Origin: Eubacterium sp. UBA3782
Lineage (GTDB): Bacteria; Bacillota; Clostridia; Lachnospirales; Lachnospiraceae
DNA length: 18,284 nucleotides
Direction: 5' to 3'
Assembly (NCBI GenBank): GCA_002368795.1
Contig: DFFG01000102.1
Span: 1-18,284 of the forward strand
Position numbers and translations under genes: made by a program. Positions 13,905-18,284 of the stretch are shown here, piece by piece. How positions within the stretch are numbered: position 1 is the first letter of the stretch; each line of letters begins with the position of its first letter. The notes under the pieces are model-generated. The model made no database searches and was not told where the DNA came from. It was given only the letters and a program-made list of their open reading frames with translations.

Positions 13905-15359
13905 ATGACATCCAGAACCTTTGCTGAAATGAAAGAAAAGACCAGAGTCAGCATCGACCGCTGCTGCAATACCCTCAACCTGATGGAACAGAGTGGTTCC
14001 ATACAGGATCTGCTGGGAGACGAGCATCTCAAGGACATCTTCATGGATGACCTGCTCTGCTATGGTCTGTACCTCTCAAAATCGGATGCAAACTTTGCCT
14101 CCTCCGAGATCGAGCTGATCAACAGTCTGCTCCACCTCCGGCTGACCAAGACCACCGTCTACCGGATCTATACCGAGAAGCAGATCGGCACCGCCGGCTT
14201 CCGCACCCGCACGCCCCGCTCCATCGACATCGTCGGCGCCTTCCTGGGCCGCCGCGGTTCGGAGCTCAGCGACGGCGGAAAGGGATTTGTCGAGCTGCTG
14301 TTTGCCGTATTCAAGGGCTTTGGCATGCTGGTCATCGCCGCAGACGGCAACGAGCAGGCGATTGAAAAGCAGTATGAGCGGGATTGGCTCTCCCACACGG
14401 AGGCCGCCATCGCCCGCATCAAGCACAACATCTATACGCCGGAGAGCGGATCCTCCCAGGGGACACCCGGCGTCACCGTCACAAAGGACGACAAAGCGCC
14501 CGAAGGCCCCCTCGATCCGGAGGCCGCGGAAAAGCGCCTGGCTGAGCTGATGGACGAACTCAACTCCATGGTCGGCCTGACCGAGGTCAAGGCCGAGATC
14601 CAGACGCTGACCAACCTGATCAAGATCAACAAGCTCCGGGAGGCAAAAGGCCTGAAGGCAGAATCCGTCAGCCTGCATCTGGTCTTCACCGGAAATCCGG
14701 GCACGGGCAAGACCACCGTGGCCCGCATGCTTGCCGAGATCTACCGCCAGCTGGGCGTCCTGTCCAAGGGCCAGCTGGTGGAGACGGACCGCTCCGGCCT
14801 GGTAGCCGGCTACATCGGCCAGACCGCCGAAAAGGTAAAAAAGATCTGCAAGGAAGCCATGGGCGGCGTGCTCTTTATCGATGAGGCCTATGCCCTGACC
14901 GTCAACCGCTCCGAGACCGACTTTGGCTTCGAAGCCGTGGACTCCCTGATCAAGGAGATGGAAGACCATCGGGATGACCTGATCGTCATCGTTGCCGGTT
15001 ATTCCGAGCCGATGAAGGAATTCATCAGCTCCAATCCCGGCCTGGCCTCCCGCTTCAACAAATATATCCACTTTGCCGACTATACCCCTGAAGAGCTCCT
15101 GGGCATCTTTGAGCGCAGCTGCGAGAAGGGCGAGTACACCATCAGCAAGTCCACAAGGAAGACCGTGCTCACCTACTTCAAAAAGGCATTTGAGGAAAAG
15201 GACCAGAACTTCGCCAACGGCCGTTTTGTCCGGAACTTTTACGAGAAGGCCCGGGAGGCCCAGGCAAACCGCCTTGTCCTGGACAATGACATCACCGACA
15301 AGGAACTGAAGGAACTGACCTCCGCTGACATCAAGGCCGCCATCTCCGCCTCCAGGTAA
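13905..15359 (+). CDS. CbxX/SpoVK-type AAA+ ATPase with TerB-like N-terminal region
   Basis: This 484-residue ATPase has a C-terminal AAA+ module of the CbxX/CfqX family. Walker A is GNPGTGKT (263-270) and Walker B is VLFIDEA (322-328). The sensor region is IVAGY (about 362-366) and the arginine finger is in NPGLASRFN (Arg383). The pore-loop region around TDRSGLVAGYIGQT is also typical. Family members remodel protein assemblies (CbbX acts on Rubisco, SpoVK in sporulation). The N-terminal ~200 residues include DDLLCYGLYLSKSDANFASSEIELINSLL, which resembles a TerB-like helical domain. The ATG at 13905 follows GGAGG by nine bases; an open frame running upstream crosses the leader hairpins and is not used. 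CapA follows 86 bases downstream with no terminator. The client protein is unknown. Confidence 0.9.
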   Translation: MTSRTFAEMKEKTRVSIDRCCNTLNLMEQSGSIQDLLGDEHLKDIFMDDLLCYGLYLSKSDANFASSEIELINSLLHLRLTKTTVYRIYTEKQIGTAGFRTRTPRSIDIVGAFLGRRGSELSDGGKGFVELLFAVFKGFGMLVIAADGNEQAIEKQYERDWLSHTEAAIARIKHNIYTPESGSSQGTPGVTVTKDDKAPEGPLDPEAAEKRLAELMDELNSMVGLTEVKAEIQTLTNLIKINKLREAKGLKAESVSLHLVFTGNPGTGKTTVARMLAEIYRQLGVLSKGQLVETDRSGLVAGYIGQTAEKVKKICKEAMGGVLFIDEAYALTVNRSETDFGFEAVDSLIKEMEDHRDDLIVIVAGYSEPMKEFISSNPGLASRFNKYIHFADYTPEELLGIFERSCEKGEYTISKSTRKTVLTYFKKAFEEKDQNFANGRFVRNFYEKAREAQANRLVLDNDITDKELKELTSADIKAAISASR

Positions 15360-15445
15360 GCCCCGCCATCCGGGACACATAGAGCAGTACCTGTTACCCT
15401 CTGACCATCCTGACATCACCCGCCTTTTGGCGAGAAGGGATCTCC

Positions 15446-16822
15446 ATGGCATCTGACCGGAAATATTCCCGAAAAGACCTGAAAAAAGCACTGAGAAAAA
15501 CATCCCGCGGACCGCTCCGCTACATGTTCATCGCCATCGGCCTGCTGGCGTCCATGACGCTGATCGTAGCGATCGCCGCAGCCTTCAAGGGCAATCCGCC
15601 AAGCCGCACACCGGCAGAGGCAGGCGCCGAGGGGCCCTCATCCGATCCTTCCGAGGCGGCAGCTTCGACCGGATCCGAAGAGGAAACCGTGATCCCGGAA
15701 GGAGGCACGGACATCGTCATCGGCGCCACCGGTTCCATGCTGATGCACAGTCCGATCATGGACAAGGCACTGCAGGAGGATGGGACCTACGACTTTTCTC
15801 CCATCTTTGAATACATTGCTCCCTACTACAGCGCACCGGATCTGATGACCTGCGAGATGGAAGGCGCGGTCTGCCCGGAGGGTTATGAGCCCAGCGGCCA
15901 TCCCATGTTCCGGGTCCCCGGCACCTTTATCACCGCGATCCGGGATTCCGGTGTCGACCTGCAGATGCTGGCCTCAAACCACATCTACGATGCGCTGACC
16001 CTCGGACTGGACACGACCATCGACTTCTACGAAAGCAACGGCATCGGTTTTACCGGTATCCGCAAAACCGCAGAGGATAAAAACTACTACATCGCCGATA
16101 TCAACGGAGTAAAGGTCGGATACCTGAACTACACCCTGCAGACCGCAGGCGACGGCGTCTTCATCAACGCGATCTATGTACCGGCTGAGGACGCGGAGCG
16201 GATCAACACCTTCAATCCCTACAACTACGAACCCTTCCTGGAGGAGGCGAAGAAAACCATCGCCGCCATGCGCAAGGATGGCGCAGATTTCATCGTAGCC
16301 AACATGCACTGGGGCATCGAGTACATGCTTGAGCCCGGAGAGGATCAGGTCGCCATCGCCAATGCACTCTGCGATATGGGCGTGGATGCCCTGATCGGAG
16401 GACACCCCCACTGCGAGGAGCCGGTAGACGTCATCGAAAGCAGTGACGGCTCCCACTCGATGTTCTGCATCTACTCCGTCGGAAACGCCCTCAGCAACCA
16501 GCGTGAAGAACTGATGCTGTACGACATGCCCGGCGGCTACACTGAGGACGGCGTCATCATCAACATGACCGTCCACAAGGATGCCGACGGCACCACCCGC
16601 CTGACCGGTGTAGAAGCCATTCCCACCTGGGTATACGAGATCATCGACGAAAACGGCATCTGGACCAACCTCTTCTACATCCTGGCTCTGGACGATGTGG
16701 CACACATCGAGGAGACCACCGGCATGAAAGGGATCCAGGAGGAGGCACAGGCCTCCTACGACCGGACGATGAGCATCATCGGCGAAGGCATGGAGAAGGC
16801 ACAGAAAGCTTTTCATCCCTGA
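15446..16822 (+). CDS. CapA-family protein (poly-gamma-glutamate/capsule metallophosphatase fold)
   Basis: This 458-residue protein has a basic cytoplasmic N-terminus, one membrane segment (about 27-47), a Ser/Glu/Pro-rich linker (about 50-85) and an extracellular CapA domain with a calcineurin-like fold. Typical motifs are IVIGATGSMLMHSP, CEMEGAV, MLASNHIYD, NMHWGIEY and GGHPHCEEP, with the metal-site His and Asn residues intact. In Bacillus, CapA/PgsA takes part in poly-gamma-glutamate synthesis or export, but no capB/capC homologue is seen here. Many Clostridia carry lone CapA proteins of unknown role. AAGGGA precedes the ATG at 15446. It probably shares the transcript of the AAA ATPase, from which an envelope-linked role is inferred. 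No clear terminator follows. Confidence 0.9.
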   Translation: MASDRKYSRKDLKKALRKTSRGPLRYMFIAIGLLASMTLIVAIAAAFKGNPPSRTPAEAGAEGPSSDPSEAAASTGSEEETVIPEGGTDIVIGATGSMLMHSPIMDKALQEDGTYDFSPIFEYIAPYYSAPDLMTCEMEGAVCPEGYEPSGHPMFRVPGTFITAIRDSGVDLQMLASNHIYDALTLGLDTTIDFYESNGIGFTGIRKTAEDKNYYIADINGVKVGYLNYTLQTAGDGVFINAIYVPAEDAERINTFNPYNYEPFLEEAKKTIAAMRKDGADFIVANMHWGIEYMLEPGEDQVAIANALCDMGVDALIGGHPHCEEPVDVIESSDGSHSMFCIYSVGNALSNQREELMLYDMPGGYTEDGVIINMTVHKDADGTTRLTGVEAIPTWVYEIIDENGIWTNLFYILALDDVAHIEETTGMKGIQEEAQASYDRTMSIIGEGMEKAQKAFHP

Positions 16823-16997
16823 GATTACACAGGGGCTGCCCTATGCACGCTGCACCTCGCACAAAAACAGCGTCCGGCATCCCGAAAATTCTTGTATCCC
16901 GTGACAGAACAAAATGCTTCCGGTATGGCATATACTAATAATAGAAGCAGAATATCTGCCCTTCTGGGCTTTTCCATCATACCGGGAGGTGATGAGT

Positions 16998-18002
16998 ATG
17001 TTGTCTGTCAGACAGAATTTTCTGGAAACCATCCACGGCGGGAAACCCGACCGTTTTGTCAATCAGTTTGAGTTTATGACCATGGGCTTTGACCCCATCT
17101 CCATGGTCGCCCTGGGCAACTGTCCCAAGGGTGAGACGGCCATCAACGGCTGGGGTGTTACGATCCAGTTCCCCGAGCATGTGCCGGGTCCGTTCCCGGA
17201 TACCAGCCCGGAGAAGGTTGTCATCAAGGACATTGAACACTGGCGGGATTATGTAAAGGCACCGCCGACCACGGCTCCGGAGTCGGCCTGGGCTCCCTTT
17301 GTGGAGATGGCAAACGGAATCGACCGCAATGAGGTCTTCTATGCGCCTTTTGTCGCGCCTGGCATCTTTGAGAAGGTCCATTACCTCATGGGTATGGAGG
17401 AGGCCATGATGGCCTTTTACGAGTATCCGGATGAGATGCATGAGCTGATCGATTTTCTGGCGGACTGGGAGGTAGCCTGTGCGAAAGAAGTCGTCAGCCA
17501 TCTGCATCCCAACGCCCTGCTCCACCACGATGACTGGGGCAGCCAGAAATCCTCTTTCCTCTCTCCCGCCATGTTTGAGGAATTTATTCTTCCTGCCTAC
17601 AAGAAGATCTACGGCTTCTGGAAGACAAATGGCGTAGAGGTCATCATCCATCACAGCGACTCCTATGCCGCCAACCTGGTTCCTTACATGATCGAGGCTG
17701 GCATCGATATCTGGCAGGGTGCCATGACCACCAACGATCTGCCAAAGCTCCTGGATCAGTATGGCGGACAGATCACCTTTATGGGCGGCATCGACAACGG
17801 CAAGGTCGACAAAGCCGACTGGTCAGAGGAAAACTGCATGAAGTGGACCCGCTACATCTGCGAAGAGGTAGGCCCGCGGCCTTACTTCATTCCTTGTCTG
17901 GTGGCCGGCGGCCCGGGAAGCACCTTCCCCGGCGTCTACGAATGCGTGACTGAGTGCATCAACACCATGTCGAAGGAGCTGTTCCCGACCGGGCAGGCAT
18001 GA
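16998..18002 (+). CDS. Uroporphyrinogen decarboxylase-family protein (MtaA/methyltransferase-like)
   Basis: This 334-residue protein has the UroD TIM-barrel fold in the form used by corrinoid-dependent methyltransferases and O-demethylases rather than by haem synthesis. Recognisable segments are LLHHDDWGSQKSSFLSP (174-190), VEVIIHHSDSYAANLVPYMIEAGID (214-237), FMGGIDNGK and PCLVAGGPGSTFPGVYE (299-315). Candidate metal ligands are His219 and Cys300; the HxC often found in MtaA-type proteins reads HSD here. The ATG at 16998 has GGGAGGTG at good spacing; an in-frame ATG at 16992 is too close. No corrinoid protein or activating enzyme lies in the window, so substrate and partner are unknown. It may have its own promoter in the 175 bp gap after capA. 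Confidence 0.88.
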   Translation: MLSVRQNFLETIHGGKPDRFVNQFEFMTMGFDPISMVALGNCPKGETAINGWGVTIQFPEHVPGPFPDTSPEKVVIKDIEHWRDYVKAPPTTAPESAWAPFVEMANGIDRNEVFYAPFVAPGIFEKVHYLMGMEEAMMAFYEYPDEMHELIDFLADWEVACAKEVVSHLHPNALLHHDDWGSQKSSFLSPAMFEEFILPAYKKIYGFWKTNGVEVIIHHSDSYAANLVPYMIEAGIDIWQGAMTTNDLPKLLDQYGGQITFMGGIDNGKVDKADWSEENCMKWTRYICEEVGPRPYFIPCLVAGGPGSTFPGVYECVTECINTMSKELFPTGQA

Positions 18003-18010
18003 TTCCGGAC

Positions 18011-18041
18011 AAAAAAGCATGATGCCGACCGGCTGACATGC
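18011..18041 (-). terminator. Possible minus-strand terminator after the UroD gene
   Basis: GCATG (18017-18021) pairs with CATGC (18037-18041), with an inner GCC/GGC pairing. Read on the minus strand it is followed by six T residues (18016-18011). It would stop transcripts arriving from the right on the minus strand; on the plus strand no T-run follows. The stem is short. Confidence 0.4.
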
Positions 18042-18057
18042 AAAGAAACTTCTCTCT

Positions 18058-18162
18058 AAAACGTAAGGTATCATAATCATTCGAAAGGGAACGACCGCAG
18101 CGCCGATACGAAACGTAAGGTATCATAACCATTCAGAAGGATACAACCGCCGTACCGGTACG
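18058..18162. repeat. Two tandem copies of a 52-53 bp repeat
   Basis: Copy 1 (18058-18110) and copy 2 (18111-18162) both begin AAACGTAAGGTATCATAA followed by (T/C)CATTC, and both end in ATACG or GTACG. The middle parts differ. A third start, AAACGGGG, follows at 18163 but diverges at once. The repeats lie 55 bases after the UroD stop and code for nothing evident. Confidence 0.8.
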
Positions 18163-18190
18163 AAACGGGGCTGTCGCATTAAACAAAGCG

Positions 18191-18204
18191 TGCATAAATA
18201 TTCT
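18191..18204. promoter_or_regulatory. ArgR/AhrC-box-like site
   Basis: TGCATAAATATTCT matches the symmetric arginine-box pattern TGAATAAATATTCA at 12 of 14 positions. If real, the gene beginning just beyond the window may concern arginine metabolism. One site alone is weak evidence. Confidence 0.3.
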
Positions 18205-18237
18205 TGCGGGAAGCGCTCGCGCTCTGTCCTCACGCAG

Positions 18238-18275
18238 CGGTACTAAGTCGGAATGTTCCATTCCTCCAAGTACCG
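18238..18275. repeat. Two-part hairpin CGGTACT ... AGTACCG
   Basis: The outer arms CGGTACT (18238-18244) and AGTACCG (18269-18275) pair perfectly, and an inner stem GGAAT (18250-18254)/ATTCC (18260-18264) forms within. Flanking CGCA and TGCG (near 18233 and 18280) could extend it. No T-run follows in the visible sequence. It may be an extragenic repeat or the start of a structured leader cut by the window edge. Confidence 0.5.
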
Positions 18276-18284
18276 GCGTTGCGG

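Noticed and set aside
14076..15503. A 475-codon open frame on the minus strand opposite the AAA ATPase gene
   Set aside because: It mirrors the Walker-motif ATPase on the plus strand and has no recognisable domain. Similar long mirror frames opposite GH43, the phosphohexomutase and the anti-sigma gene were rejected for the same reason.
18058..18162. Tandem repeats as a CRISPR array
   Set aside because: There are only two directly adjoining units with diverged interiors, no constant repeat with unique spacers of equal length, and no cas genes nearby.

Overview
The window looks like chromosomal DNA of a gut-type Lachnospiraceae (Clostridia, Bacillota). This rests on the GC-rich coding style, strong AGGAGG-type ribosome binding sites, and the gene mix: an AgrA/AgrC-like LytTR two-component pair, GH2 and GH43 polysaccharide enzymes, an LHDP-type phosphomannomutase/phosphoglucomutase, an ECF sigma with its anti-sigma partner, and a UroD-like methyltransferase. 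The genus cannot be decided from the sequence alone. No rRNA, tRNA, CRISPR array or complete insertion sequence was seen.

Layout. Everything from 50 to 13542 is read on the minus strand; everything from 13905 to 18002 is read on the plus strand. In minus-strand transcription order, the first unit is an ECF sigma factor (start 13542) overlapping its membrane anti-sigma factor (12809-11853). A PHP-domain gene with its own promoter follows, then a small XRE-type regulator ending in a strong terminator, then dus (tRNA dihydrouridine synthase), which appears leaderless. Next come a DUF1445 hydro-lyase-like gene interrupted by one in-frame TAG and a phosphohexomutase. After a hairpin-rich 405 bp gap comes a GH43-GH2 operon, then a LytTR response regulator plus GHKL histidine kinase. 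The regulator pair has a promoter whose transcript begins with a 22-bp terminator-like hairpin placed just ahead of the ribosome binding site.

On the plus strand, diverging from the sigma gene across a 362 bp control region, are a CbxX/SpoVK-type AAA+ ATPase with a TerB-like N-terminal half, a membrane-anchored CapA-family protein, and a UroD-family protein. The control region holds a 24-bp near-perfect dyad, a good sigma-A promoter and a roughly 140 nt leader that can fold in two mutually exclusive ways. The last 280 bp hold two 52-53 bp tandem repeats, an ArgR-box-like site and a large hairpin, probably the upstream region of a gene beyond the window.

How the genes may work together. GH43 and GH2 probably act in sequence on a plant-type oligosaccharide, and the phosphohexomutase upstream could feed sugar phosphates into metabolism. 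The sigma/anti-sigma pair and the AAA-CapA pair share one intergenic region and one large dyad, so they are the most likely new regulatory module here, perhaps concerned with the cell envelope. That link is inferred from layout only.
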